Positions 47,333-59,415 of a stretch of DNA of 64,000 nucleotides are shown here, piece after piece. Each line of letters opens with the position of its first letter. The stretch's first letter is position 1. The position numbers and the translations under genes are program-made. The notes beneath the pieces are model-generated. The model was given only the letters and a program-made list of their open reading frames with translations. It searched no databases and was not told where the DNA came from. This DNA comes from Quercus robur (Eukaryota > Streptophyta > Magnoliopsida > Fagales > Fagaceae), in contig NC_065538.1 of the NCBI RefSeq assembly GCF_932294415.1, forward strand, positions 25,879,957 through 25,943,956, in the 5' to 3' direction.

Positions 47333-49975
47333 TTACATATTAGACTTTCCCCAGTAACCTACATCCCCACACGAACAGAGGCCATCCTTGAAATGGTGGA
47401 ACTGTTGAGTATCCCTAACAGAAATCTCCCTGCGTACAACCTTAGTGATGAATTTTACAGTATTGTGACAACTTTGGCACATGAATAGATTCTTTGTCAC
47501 CCATATAGGCATCCCCGGGGCGGTGTTAATGAGCGCATATGCAATGGCCATTCTCTCACTGTGTCCACAAAAAATCTCAGCTTTTGAAGCTTCAACTTCA
47601 TCCATAGAACTCTTTTCAGGCCCATTGAAACCAGCTGCCTTCATTTTCTCATAAAATCCCTCTAGAACTGCTTTTATTTCCATTATTTGAGGATGGAAAT
47701 TATCACCACTAAGGAAAGCATGAACTTTTCCCTTTATTTCCACCCAACTGCACCCAGGATCCACAATGAGCCCTCTCTGTCTCATTGTCTTTCTGACTTT
47801 TGCAACTTCATCCCATTTTCCACTGTCAGCATAGAGATTACAAAGTAGAATATAATACCCAACACTTGTTGTATCCTTTTCAAAGATATGACGTGCGGCA
47901 AGTTCCCCAAGCTCAACTTGACGGAGGATCCTGCATGCATTTAACAAGGCTCCCCATATTGCTGGATCAGGTTCTATAGGCATCTTCAGTATAAACTCAT
48001 GAGCATCCTCCAATTTCCCAGCACGGCCAAGCAAATCAACAACGCATGCATAATGCTTTCGGTTAGGGGTGATACAGTATTTATGTTGCATACTGTGAAA
48101 ATACTCCAAACCTTCCGTCACCATACCAGATCTACTGCAAGCACACAATAGTGAAATAAATGTAATATCATCTGGATTTACGTTTGACCCCACCATTCTC
48201 TGGAATAGTTCCACAGCATGTGCTCCTTGCCCCCGCTCAGCATACCCCGTCAGCAGAATATTCCATGCTGCTACATCTTGTTTGTGTGTGTTAAATTGAT
48301 TCCATGCAGGTCTCATTCTTCCACACCTCACATACATGTCCAAAAGTGCATTTGGTAAAAAACCGTCCAACCCTACTCCAGTCCTTAATGCATGGGCATG
48401 AATCTCCTTTCCACACATCAAAGCTCCTATTCTAGCACATGCAGATAAAATAGAAATTAATGTAACAGAATTTGGTTTTAAACTGAGTTTCATTTGCCGA
48501 AAGAAGATCAAAGCCTCAAAGCTCCGATTGTTGATCCGAAGCCCAAGCATGATTGATGTCCAAGATATCACGTTCTTTTCAGGAATAGAGTGGAAAACAT
48601 CTAAAGCTTTGTCAATGCATTTACACTTGGAATACATGTCAATCAACGTGTTAGCAACTAAAACATATGAGATGTGCCCTGTCCTGTTAGCAAGCTCATG
48701 AAGTTTAACACCCATATCCAAATGGCCTAAACAAGCACAAGCAGACAGAACACTGGATAGAGTGATCTCATCAGGAAGGACCCCCTCTAACTCCATCAAT
48801 TTGTAAGTTTCCAAAGCTTTAGCAGGCCGTTTGTTATTCTCATAAGCTGAAATCATGGCCGTCCATGACACCACATCTCTATATTCCATTCTAGAAAAAA
48901 CTTTCTCCGCTTCATCCCAGTGCCCAACACTTGAGTACATCTGAATTAAAGAATTATACACTGAAACATCAGCCCCAAACTCTGTTCTGATCACATATCC
49001 ATGAACTTGCCCCCCTAATCTCTCATCACCAAGAAGCTCACAAGCAGAGATCACACTAGTCATGGTCATCAAGTCTGGATTAACAGAAAGTTCACGCATA
49101 GAGAAAAACAATCTTAATCCTTCCAAACACTCTCCATTCTCAAAATACCCCGAAATCATTGCATTCCATGATATCCTATCTCTCCTTGGCATTCTATCAA
49201 ACACTAACCGTGCACTTTGAACATCACCACATTTCACATACATGGTAATCAATGCATTCACCACATCCACATCTGACTCAAACCCAAATCTTAACACATG
49301 CACATGAACCTCCCTTCCCCTAACCAAGTCCGGTACACCACCACAAGTCCTCAAAACACAAGGAAAAGTATACACATCAGGCTTAATACCAACCCACAAC
49401 ATCCTATGATACAAATCCAATGCCTCGTCAAAAAACCCTGCTTTTGCATACCCACCCACCAACACATTCCAAGAAAACACATCCCTCTCCTCCATCTTCC
49501 CAAACACATACCAAGCATTACCCAGATCACCAAACCTCACAAACATACTCAACAAAGCATTACCAAGCCTAACACTCAACCGTGAGGTTGAATTGGACAC
49601 ATACGAGTACACTATAGTCCCCTCATCATATGCTCTCTTCCACTCACATAGCCTAAGCAGAGCAACATAAGCATCTTCCTCTACAAAAATTTGAAGCTCT
49701 TGCATTGAGTCTAAGTGCTTTAGAGCTTTTTCTAAGTTCCCAGCAAGACATAGCTCACATATATCTGAGTTTGGGTTGTGGGTGGTGATAGAAGATGAGG
49801 ATGAGGAAGTTTTGATGACTGAGAGTGAAAGTTCTTGTGTTTTTTTGAAGGAGAGGTGGTGGGTATGGAGGTTATGAGAGAGATTGAGGGCTTTGGGCTT
49901 GTGGGTTTGTGGAGTTCGGTGATGGGGATGGTCTGGGTGGAGAGAAATTGGAGAGGTTTTAGCAAAAGCAGCCAT
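47333..49975 (-). CDS. ECB2: DYW-type PPR protein, chloroplast RNA editing factor (ECB2/VAC1-like)
   Basis: Intronless, 880 residues from Met 49975 (MAAFAKTSPISL). The frame is open 63 codons further up (Met at 50164), but the start used here aligns with the related Arabidopsis protein and leads into a Ser/Thr-rich transit-peptide-like N-terminus. PLS-class PPR repeats run from about residue 110 to 720 (for example VFSWNVLVGGYAKAGFFDEA, DRISWNAMISGYFENG). They are followed by E/E+ motifs (GCSWVEIKGKVHAFLSGD) and a DYW deaminase domain with HSE, CQSCH and CSCGDVGYW. The overall sequence matches At1g15510 (ECB2/VANILLA CREAM 1), needed for editing of accD and other plastid transcripts and for early chloroplast development. 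The C-terminus carries five residues after GYW (GKSNM). No frame damage. Confidence 0.9.
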   Translation of the reverse strand: MAAFAKTSPISLHPDHPHHRTPQTHKPKALNLSHNLHTHHLSFKKTQELSLSVIKTSSSSSSITTHNPNSDICELCLAGNLEKALKHLDSMQELQIFVEEDAYVALLRLCEWKRAYDEGTIVYSYVSNSTSRLSVRLGNALLSMFVRFGDLGNAWYVFGKMEERDVFSWNVLVGGYAKAGFFDEALDLYHRMLWVGIKPDVYTFPCVLRTCGGVPDLVRGREVHVHVLRFGFESDVDVVNALITMYVKCGDVQSARLVFDRMPRRDRISWNAMISGYFENGECLEGLRLFFSMRELSVNPDLMTMTSVISACELLGDERLGGQVHGYVIRTEFGADVSVYNSLIQMYSSVGHWDEAEKVFSRMEYRDVVSWTAMISAYENNKRPAKALETYKLMELEGVLPDEITLSSVLSACACLGHLDMGVKLHELANRTGHISYVLVANTLIDMYSKCKCIDKALDVFHSIPEKNVISWTSIMLGLRINNRSFEALIFFRQMKLSLKPNSVTLISILSACARIGALMCGKEIHAHALRTGVGLDGFLPNALLDMYVRCGRMRPAWNQFNTHKQDVAAWNILLTGYAERGQGAHAVELFQRMVGSNVNPDDITFISLLCACSRSGMVTEGLEYFHSMQHKYCITPNRKHYACVVDLLGRAGKLEDAHEFILKMPIEPDPAIWGALLNACRILRQVELGELAARHIFEKDTTSVGYYILLCNLYADSGKWDEVAKVRKTMRQRGLIVDPGCSWVEIKGKVHAFLSGDNFHPQIMEIKAVLEGFYEKMKAAGFNGPEKSSMDEVEASKAEIFCGHSERMAIAYALINTAPGMPIWVTKNLFMCQSCHNTVKFITKVVRREISVRDTQQFHHFKDGLCSCGDVGYWGKSNM

Positions 49976-50164
49976 TTTTGGTTTTTGGAGGTGTAGAAGC
50001 AGAGCCAGAGCAATGAGAGCATGGTTTTTCAGGGGTTTTGGGTGAGGTTTAAGTTGACAGTAACCAAAGCTAATCTCTGGAAACTGCTTTTGTCTTTTTT
50101 CAGGTTTTGGTCCCATTACTGTTGAGCTTCGTTCTAAACCCATTATAATTGTCGTCTTATCCAA

Positions 50165-51146
50165 ATGACTGTCGGACTAATTTGGCATCCATGTTTCTCT
50201 TTTTACTTTCCCTCGAGAAATTTTATTCCATGGTGCAATTAATAGTTTTACTCCATTATAGTTTTTTGTATTTTTTTTTTTTTTAAATTATAGTCAGACT
50301 ATACACAAATAAAATAAAATAAAAACAAAATTAAAATATCCATAACCAGAGTAAATTTATGCACGCAAATCAATAAACAAATCTCAATATATTTTCTCTT
50401 TTTAAAAAATACATATTACAAATCATAATTAAGTATTTATTATTATTTTTTAAATTATATCATTATGGCCCTCACTAGCATAAGTATAACTTTATGCATA
50501 ATGACAAACTAATTGGGTATTCTTTTCTATTAAACAAAGATTTTTTTTTTTTTCACTGTCAAAAAAAAAAACAAATATTTTTTATGTTTTATTTATTTTT
50601 ATAAAATATGAAATTTATAATTATGATAAATATTAATTAAAAAATTATTTTAATTATATTTTTATATGAAATTATATATTCTATCATTATGATTGTGTTA
50701 TATAGAAATATGTGTACTATTGTTTAAAGAAAATATAATGTGCAAATATACTAAAATGTTTAGATCTAGAAAAAGAATTTCAAAACCTAATTAAAAATAT
50801 CATGTGCAAAAATACTAATGGAGTATATATTATAATAATGATGGGTAAAATTGTGAAGCATCCAAAGTTTATGTGATGTGACACAATATAAAAAGGTAAA
50901 TGAAAGTCAAAATATTTTGGTATATATATATATATATATAATAGAAAACACCCTAAAAAAACATGGACACACTCTCTCCCATGTATTATATAATGACTTA
51001 TTCTATAATAAGTATCACCTATAAAAGGAGATGGTATCTCTTGTTTTTTATATATATGCAACGAGTCTCATAAAATGTTGGCTTCCCCAATATATGGGGT
51101 CCACCTACTATGAGAAATTCGTTATATGTAACAAAAACAAATGATA
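50165..51146. other. AT-rich spacer upstream of the PPR gene, up to the LINE
   Basis: Contains the presumed PPR promoter side and a TA repeat (50923-50941). No gene or strong motif is seen. Confidence 0.55.
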
Positions 51147-51156
51147 TTACAAAAAT

Positions 51157-53118
51157 ATGGACCACTCTCTCTCTCAAGAAGAACAAGAGGAACTTGCTCG
51201 GAGTAACAAAAAAGTTAAAGATGTTAGTCACGCCGGATTCAGGGAAGGGCAATACTCGGGTCCTTCTTCTCCTAGTCATAATGGTGGCCCTTGGAACCAT
51301 AGTGTATCCTTCAAGGAAAAACTCGTTGGAGATATCCCTGGAGCTTACACATAAGCGTTCAGTTTTGGAGACTCCATGGAAGACGATGTGGACTCGGATG
51401 AGGAGGTGGAAACTCTCAGACAAGGGTTTTTAGCTGTGAAACTTTCAAAGGACTTCAAACAAAAAATACGAAGACCATGGGCGAAAGCTTTTATTGTTAA
51501 GGTATATGGTCGAGCTGTGGGTTTCCATTTTCTTCAAGAAAAGCTCCTTGCCATGTGGAAGCCCACGGTAGACTAGATTGTGTGCATCTAAGGCGGGGGT
51601 TTTTCCTAGTAAGGCTGTCATTGAAGGAAGATTTTGAAAATGTTTTGAAGAAAGGGTCATGGTTCATCGGAGGTCACTTCTTGTCCATTAGGCCGTGGGA
51701 GCCAAATTTCAGAGCATCATCGGCAAATGTATCTTCGATTGCTTTGTGGATAAGGTTGAATGAACTTCCCATTGACTACTATAATGTGGAAGCCCTTCAC
51801 CTTATTGGAGGAGCGATAGGTAACGTCCTGAGAGTGGATACTTTCATTGCGTCTGAAACAAGAGGACGTTTTGCTAGATTATGTGTCCAAGTAGATGTGA
51901 AAAGCCATTGGCAACTACGATTATGATTGGTAAGCTTGAACAACCGATAAGTTATGAAGGAATACATAAACTTTGTTTTGGTTGTGGTAGAATGGGGCAT
52001 GAAAAGGAGAAATGTCCGTATGTTATCTGGCAAGAAGCTATGGTTGGGGAAGCCGTAATGACAGGGACGAAAAATTCCAATGAGAAAGGAGAAAGCTCAC
52101 ACGAAATGAATGTTGCTAATAGTCCAAGGCTGGCTGGGGGACCCACCAAGGACATGCATGCAACAATATAGGATGTTGCATGCATAGGAGGCTGTGCATG
52201 AAGAGCTGTATGGTCCGTGGGTGATGGTGGTGCGCAAAAATAATGGGACAAGATTGCAGAGGAGTGGTGGGTCCCAAGCAGAACAAAAGAGTGTACCTGC
52301 TGCGAAGGACAACGGGAAAGGCGTTTTTAGAAGTACAGAGAGGCATGATATGGATCAGAGTGGTGTTTTTAAAAGTATGGACAGGTGATATGGATCAGGG
52401 TGGTGTTGTTAATGGGCCTAAAAGGGAGAGCAAGAGGAAGTTATCTGCTCCAAAAAAGCTGGACAAGGCCCAATTTGTAAATGCAACCAAAAAGATAGGG
52501 AAAGAAACTTTAAGTCAGGCCCAAATGTTAGTCACACAGAATCAAGATCCAAGTAATGCGACAACTTCAGTAAAATCCTTGCCAAAGGCCAACTCAGTGA
52601 AGGATAAAAAGATAATTGCGCGTATGAGGGCTTCTAAGTCTGATAAAAGCAGCACCGTTGTGGGTGAAAGTACCAAAATTTCTCCTAATGAATTTGTGAA
52701 GAAGGGAGCTGTGCCGTCAGTGAAAGAGAGAAGCTTCGGTGATGGTGGATCAAGTACGGGCACTTCGGACATCCTTCAGCTTGCTTCAGCTACCTGGTCA
52801 GAGCTGGGTTTCAAGTTTGGAGGGTGTGTTAGTGAAAAGCCTGGAGGTGGGTTGGGCCGAGTCTCAAGAAAATCCAATTTGGATCATGGGGTTCTTTATT
52901 GTGATGTCGAGGAGAGCATGGAAGTTCGGCTTACTAGTGATGGAGCGGAGTGCGAGGTTCTTTTGGCTTCCGTTGACCGATTAGGTGAGGAGGAACAATC
53001 CGATTTTGAAAGTGATCCTAGTATTTCAGCTGATGGTGGTCCTCCAATACGGCAAGGGTCTGTTGAAAGGAGTGTTCAAGCAGACAGTATGGATTTTGAG
53101 GGAGGAGCCCCCTTTTGA
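51157..53118 (+). pseudogene. LINE ORF1 (DUF4283 plus CCHC zinc knuckle), broken
   Basis: Nucleic-acid-binding ORF1 of plant L1 elements. It starts at 51157 (MDHSLSQEEQEELA) and has a DUF4283-type domain (AFIVKVYGRAVGFHFLQEKL, WFIGGHFLSIRPWEPNF, about 51480-51720). The typical LNELPIDYYNVEALHLIGGA stretch (about 51760-51815) and a zinc knuckle CFGCGRMGHEKEKC (about 51975-52017) follow, then a long Ser/Lys-rich tail. Damage: TAA at 51352-51354, frameshifts near 51570 and 51890, and further stops around 52170 and 52240. Confidence 0.85.
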
Positions 53119-53149
53119 TGAATGGCCAACGCTAGGCTTTATCTGCCTG

Positions 53150-56100
53150 ATGAATATTGTTATTTGGAACTGTAGGGGTGCTTTGAAGCCCTCCTTTCAA
53201 AAATGTGTTAGGGAGCTCGTTCAAAATCATAACCCAGTTATTTTGGTGGTGATGGAAACTCGGGTGGGTGGAGAAAGAGCAAGGGAGATTACAGATAGGC
53301 TTCCTTTTGATGGAGCAGTTCATACGGACACAATCAGGTATGCCAGTGGACTTTGGGTGTTGTGGAATTCAGACAGAGTTGAGATATCACAGCTGTCCAA
53401 CACAGAGCAAGAAGTTCACATTGCGGTTAAGGTACGCTTCTCTAATGCTAGTTGGCTTTTATCTGCTGTGTATGCCAGTCCTAGGAGTTCTAAAAGGCAG
53501 TTTCTGTGGGGTAACCTTATGCGAGTTGCAGAACTCCATAATATGCCATGGGTCATAGCAGGAGATTTTAATGAGCCTCTTTTAGAGGATGACAAGTTTG
53601 GGGGTAGGACAGTGAGTGTGAATAGGTCCTTACTGTTCAAGGAGTGTCTGGATAAATGCAACATGATGGATATCGGGTTTTCGGGCCCTCGTTTTACTTG
53701 GACAAACAGAAGGGAAGTCCAAGCCTTGATTCAAGAAAGAATTGATAGATATTTTGTTAATCCCAGTTGGTGCATGCTATATCCCAAAGCAAGAGTTACT
53801 CACCTTACAAGGAGCCATTCGAATCACTGTCCAGTTTTGTTAGAGATGCAGCTTGGAGCAAACAGTGGGAGGAAGAGGCTTTTTAGATTTCAGACTTGTT
53901 GGTTGTTAGACCCCTCCTTCCCGAATGTTGTATCTCAGGCCTGGAGACATAACTTAGTGGAGGCCATTGGAAATTTTACTGAGGAAGCTTCTACCTGGAA
54001 CAAAGGCAAATTTGGGAATATCTTTGCAAAGAAGAAGAATCTTTTGGCAAGAATTAATGGTATTCAAAAGGCAGTAGCTATTGAACCCTCCAATTTTCTT
54101 ATGAATCTAGAAAATGATCTTCTCAAGGAGCTTGAATATGTCCTTAATCAAGAGGAGGAATTTTGGGATCTTAAATCTCAAGTGAACTAGATGATTCACG
54201 GAGATCGAAACACAGCTTTTTATCATGTCTCCACGTTGGTCAGAAGGAAGAGGAACCAGATTTTGGCAATTAAAAATGCTGTGGGGGATTGGATAAATGA
54301 AGAAGATGCCGTAAAGGATTTTATTAGGAGGGGTTTTATTGGAATTTATTCGACATCGTTGGTCAGTGCCTCAAGAATAAATCCTATCCTGTCCCAATGG
54401 CAGCCTAGACTCTCTGATGTAGAGAGGGATATTATCAGTGGGGTTGCAACTGAGGAGGAAATTAGGAATGCCATGTGGTCCTTAAAGCCTTTTAAGGCTC
54501 CGGGCCCAGATGGCCATCATGCGGGGTTTTTCCAGAAATTTTGGCCAGTGGTGGGGGGCTCTGTGGTAGAAGAAGTGAAGAGGATTTTTGTGGAAAGGGA
54601 AGTTCCTGAGTTTTTGAACCAAACCAACATTGCTTTAATTCCAAAGATCCAAGGCCCTGAAACTTTGGGCAATTACAGGCCTATAAGTTTGTGCAACACT
54701 GTGTACAAAGTGGTCATCAAGATTATTGTGACAAGGTTGAGGCCCTTTTTGGACAAACTCATCTCCCCCTTGCAAATGGCTTTTGTGCCCAAAAGGAAGG
54801 GAATTGATAATGTCATTATAGCTCAGGAGCTTATCCATTCCTTAGGGAGAAAGAAGGGTAAAGTGGGATATCTAGCTGTTAAAATAGATTTGGAAAAAGC
54901 TTATGATAAGTTAGAATGTAGTTTCATTAGAGAGATGCTCATTAGGGCCAATTGTCCTCCGGACATTAGAGATATTATAATGAGTTGTGTTTCAACGGTG
55001 TCCACTTCTATCTTGGTTAATGATGAAGCTTTAGATCCGATCCGATCCTTCCTTCTAGGGGAATAAGGCAGGGAGATCCTCTATCCCCTTATATTTTCAT
55101 CCTATGCATGGATTTTCTTGGCCAGCTTATTGAAGAGAAATGTAATGCAAAACTTTGGTGTCCTATTAAGGCTTCCCAAGGGGATCTGGCTTTCTCTCAC
55201 TTGATGTTTACGGATGATATAATGCTTTTTGCAAAAGCGGATGGTGTTAATTGTTCAACCATAAGAGCTGTATTAGATGATTTTTGTGCTGTATCGGGTC
55301 ATACAGTAAGTGAATCCAAATCGAGAGTCTACTTCTCTCCAAATGTGGATAGAGACACTGGGAGTCTTTGTGTGATATTCTTGGTTTTGCTTCCACTCCT
55401 ACTCTTAGGAAGTATCTTGGATTTCCTTTGAAACATCCTGGCTCTTCATCTCAGGAGTATAATTTTATTCTTGATAGAGTAAAGTAGAAGCTTTCGGGAT
55501 GAAAAGCCAACATGTTATCCTTGGCTGGTCGGTCTATGTTCATTCAAGCCTCGTCAGTTGCTATACCATCCTATATCATGCAATGTGTTCATCTTCCAAA
55601 CAGAATTTTGGAGGGATTGGATAGAGTGAATCACAATTTTTTGTGGGGGTCTTCGGACACAACCAAAAAAATTCATTGGGTTAGTTGGGATAAGGTAACG
55701 AAAGCAAGAGATGAAGGGGGTCTTAGTTTGCAATCAGCTAAGGGGAGGAACAATGCCCTCCTTGCAAAGCTGAATTGGAGGTTCCACACTGAAGGAGAAG
55801 CTCCTTGGAACCAAGTCTTGAAGATGAAATACCATAGCCAAAGAAGGAGGGTTGCTGCTAATCCAAATAAACTCCCTTGCTCATCTATATGGGCAACAAT
55901 GAAGAGAGGAATGGCTACTTTTCAGAAGGGTAGTAGGTGGACAGTGGGAAGGAATAGTAGTAAAAAATTTTGGTATGACCATTGGACGAATAAAGGCCCA
56001 CTTAGATAGCTTATTCAAGGACCTCTTACCCAGGAAGCAAGCCTTTTGGAAGTTAAAGACATATGGGTGGACACGGGTTGGAATTGGGGAAAAATCCCTT

Positions 56101-57279
56101 TTGAGCTCCCTGTTGAGATCAAGCAGATGATTCAAGCGACTCCCACTACATTAGTATCGAGAGGAGTTGATAAACTGGCGTGGGCTGATTCTCCGAAAGG
56201 TACTTTTGATTTGAGTAGTGCCTATAGGCTTGCTGTGGGTTTGGAAAACAACCCCGTTTCTTCTGTGAGGTGGATATGGAAGGCTGATACTCTTCCAAGA
56301 ATCAAAACTTTCCTGTGGTTGTGTGCCCATAATAGCATTACTGTTAAGGTCTGCCTTGAAAAAAGAGGTGTTGTTCATGAGACTTTACGTCCCATCTGCC
56401 AGGGAGGTTCGGAGACTATCTTGCATGCTATCCGAGAATGCATTCAAATTAAGCATGTGTGGAACCAGCTGGGTGTCACGACTACTAATCAAGCCTTTTG
56501 GAGAAATAATTTGCAAGTTTGGCTTACATCTAATGGTACAAAGAGTGGTAGTTTAATTGCTGCAAACCCTCCTTGGAAAATTGTTTTTCCCTTTGTTGTG
56601 TGGAATATTTGGAAGAGTAGAAATAGGCTTGTTTTCAGCAGAAAAAAATAGAAGCCTGAAGTTAGCAGCTGAGATAATGAACCAAGCTTTTGAATTTCTG
56701 CATTGTGTAGCCTCCCCAAGGGTGCAAGTTTGCAAAGTGGTCAAGAGAATTTGCTAGGAGAGGCCGCCGTGGGGCTGGAAGAAACTCAACACGGATGGTG
56801 CCTTCAATGGTGATATTGGTTTGGCTGGTTGTGGAGGCATTGTTAAAGATGAGAGGGGCCGGTGGGTTAATGGTTTTAGCAAGCGGATTGGCCTTACTAA
56901 CAGTTTTGAGGCAGAATTGTGGGGGCTTAGAGAGGGGCTGTTGTTATGCTGTAACCTTAATATATCCCATCTTGTGATTGAACTAGATGCTAAAACTGTT
57001 GTGGAGGTATTAGGAAATCCTTCATATGTTAACAATGTCATCTCCCCTGTCCTGGATGATTGTAGGCTGTTGGTTTCTCGCTTCCAACAAATTCGGATAA
57101 AGCATTGCTTTAGAGAAGTGAATAGATTTGCTGATAGTCTTGCCAGGTTGAGCCTCACTCAAGATGCTGATTTTTCTTCCTTTGTTAGTCCGCCTGTGGA
57201 CATTTTTTATGTTTTTGAGGATGACCTCAATGGGGTGTATTTTAATAGGATGTGTCTTGACCCTTTTGTTTTTTCTTAG
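53150..57279 (+). pseudogene. LINE ORF2 (endonuclease, reverse transcriptase, RNase H), broken
   Basis: Starts MNIVIWNCRGA at 53150. The APE-type endonuclease has WNCRG, METR, IAGDFNEP and HSNHCPVLL (Asn where Asp is usual). The reverse transcriptase has NIALIPKI, NYRPISLCNTVYKV, LAVKIDLEKAYDKLE, and the catalytic FTDDIMLFA near 55207-55233. Then come zf-RVT (FLWLCAHNSITVK, about 56310) and a C-terminal RNase H (LNTDGAFNGDIGLAGCGGIV, about 56790-56850; AELWGLREGL). Disabling changes: TAG at 54188-54190 (Trp position), a frameshift near 55060, a frameshift near 55360, stops near 55486, 55500 and 56007, and a break near 56650-56757. Confidence 0.9.
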
Positions 57280-57329
57280 TTGTTAATTGAATCGTCTGTT
57301 TACCAAAAAAAAAAAAAAAACAAATGATA

Positions 57330-59415
57330 ATTATTACTATAGAAGAGCATGTACCCCGTAATAAGCATCACCTATTTGCTTATATAAACAATAACTTTTT
57401 TTCTTTTTTCTTTTTTCTTTTTTCTTTTTTCTTTTTTCTTTATCAATAATCAATGTTGTTTAATGAAATTTCAAACTCTTTGTGTGTATATTGATGGAGA
57501 TCAACACAAGTATTACTCATTCTTGTGTTGTCGTCCAAAGCGCAACCAAAATTATATCAACTCATCCAATAATTACTCGTCCATTGATGACTGGGTTATA
57601 TAGTGAAGGGAGTTCTTTATAGACAAGATGATCTACAAACGACAAGTACATGGACGACCAAATTATACTTGGTGAGTTTTGTGGAAAATCCTCTATTAGA
57701 TTCACATAAGCAAAACACGACATGTTGCATGATACGTGGAATTTACGTGGAAGGAATTCCACATGCAACGCTCCATATAGCCCATTTTCTTTATCAACCA
57801 CCAACATCATCCACGATGGTGGTGGATCTAAACAAGTAGACCCACATCTAACTCTCTATAAAAAGGAGTAAATCCTATTCACCTAAGGTAAGTCCAGACC
57901 ATTCACTATTTTCTTTCCTTATGTCCTAGATAGAAAATTAACTTAACCGTTGGAGGGTTCTTGGCTAGGTCACACCGGTCACCTTTGACAGTTCTTTCTT
58001 TCTTTTCAGGATTCACAGCCATTACCGTAACCCGAAGTATTTCAGCCTACTAATTTTCGTGCTTCATCATATAAATATATAAATATATATATATATATAT
58101 AAAGCTTACAGAACTTTATGAAATTAACAAAAAAAAAAATTCTAATTTCTCTTTCTTTCTTTTTTAAGAAAGGAAAAAGGATAACCTAACAAAGATAAGT
58201 AGTAGTGGACAGAATTTTATTTCAACCAACTACGTAATAATTTCAAAGATTATATGTATGCTTTTAGTCACATAACCTACTTAATAATCATATTACTTCA
58301 TAAAATTTATTTAAAAGATGTAATGAATTATGTGATTTAATAGACGTGGATAGTATTTTGAATCGTCAAATAATTTGATTGGAAGGCTTATAAGAATTAG
58401 TAATATCCTACTTCCTTATATAAGGTTTAATTCTACAAATTCAAATCCCTTTATTTACACTAAGAAAAAAATATCGATGGTGAATCTATATCACGAGTGT
58501 TTATAATTTTTTTTAATCAATACAATTTCTGGCATTACAGAATTGGATAATGCCATTAAATTTCAAATCTCTTACCAAAAACAAAAATGTATACATGCAT
58601 TTCATTGGAGCAAACATTTTTGTTTATTATTATAATTTTCCACTTTGCTATTATATGGACCTCCATGATCCTAATTTGAGACCAACTAAGAAGCCTCCAA
58701 GCACTACTGGGCCGCAGCCTTTGGTCGAAAACTCAAAATAGCCACCATGAACTTTCTACAGAAAAGGGCCAAACAGTTCCCCAAAATTGTTTAGATCTAT
58801 GACTTTGTCCAACTTCTCTTTTTTTTTTTTTTTTTTTCTTTTTTTTTCTTTTTTTGAGGAATTTGTCCAACTTTCTCTCACTGCCCTATGTTGATTTTTA
58901 TTATGCCAAAGAATATAATAAAATTCTCTTGTATGTCATTCTCAAATTTAATGTCTTCTTGGATGTACAAGAGAGTCACCTTGGCTTAGAATCAAGATAA
59001 TTTTACTCTCTTCTTAAGCCAAAAAAATAAATAAAGAGAAAGACAAAAAATAAAGAACAATATAAAGATAATTTTACTCTCTTCTTTAAAATGGTAGAAC
59101 TATAAATAAGTCATTGACATCAACACGGTAGTGAGCATTGACTTGGCATTAGTTTTTTTATTTAATAGCATCCAAAATATTACATAGATCAATTTTAAAA
59201 TAATTCTTCTAAGGCTACACCATTTGTCATAATTTATTGAAGTAATCGATGGTGAGTATTACACTGAGCGTCGAGCACATCTAAGACAAAGTTTTTACCT
59301 AGACCTTCTCATATTACAAAGAGCAATTTTATTTTCCAGTCTCATTATGGCCAAAAAGTAAGAAAATAAACATGCAACATAATTAAACTAGTCAACTCCC
59401 AAGCTTCCTTTATTT
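57330..59415. other. AT-rich spacer, no gene seen
   Basis: Holds a (TTTTTTC)n-type run (57399-57441), a TA repeat (58079-58101) and poly-T tracts (58819-58855). Nothing protein-like. Confidence 0.55.

Larger units (their letters stand above)
51147..57320 (+). mobile_element. Nearly full-length L1-type LINE with target duplications
   Basis: 6.17 kb. CAAATGATA lies just before (51138-51146) and just after the terminal A-run (57321-57329). Internal order: short 5' leader, ORF1 (51157-53118), a 31-bp gap, ORF2 (53150-57279), a short 3' untranslated region and poly-A (57305-57320). The start falls only 10 bp before the ORF1 ATG, so the 5' untranslated region is almost absent, either naturally short or slightly truncated. 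Both ORFs carry stops and frameshifts. Confidence 0.9.

Noticed and set aside
49298..50022. His/Pro-rich and Trp/Met-rich frames over the N-terminal part of the PPR gene
   Set aside because: They overlap the well-supported ECB2-like coding frame and have shadow-type composition.
49976..50164. 63-codon N-terminal extension of the PPR protein (Met at 50164)
   Set aside because: It is in frame but does not look like a transit peptide start, and the homologous protein begins at the MAAFAK-type Met, so I used 49975.
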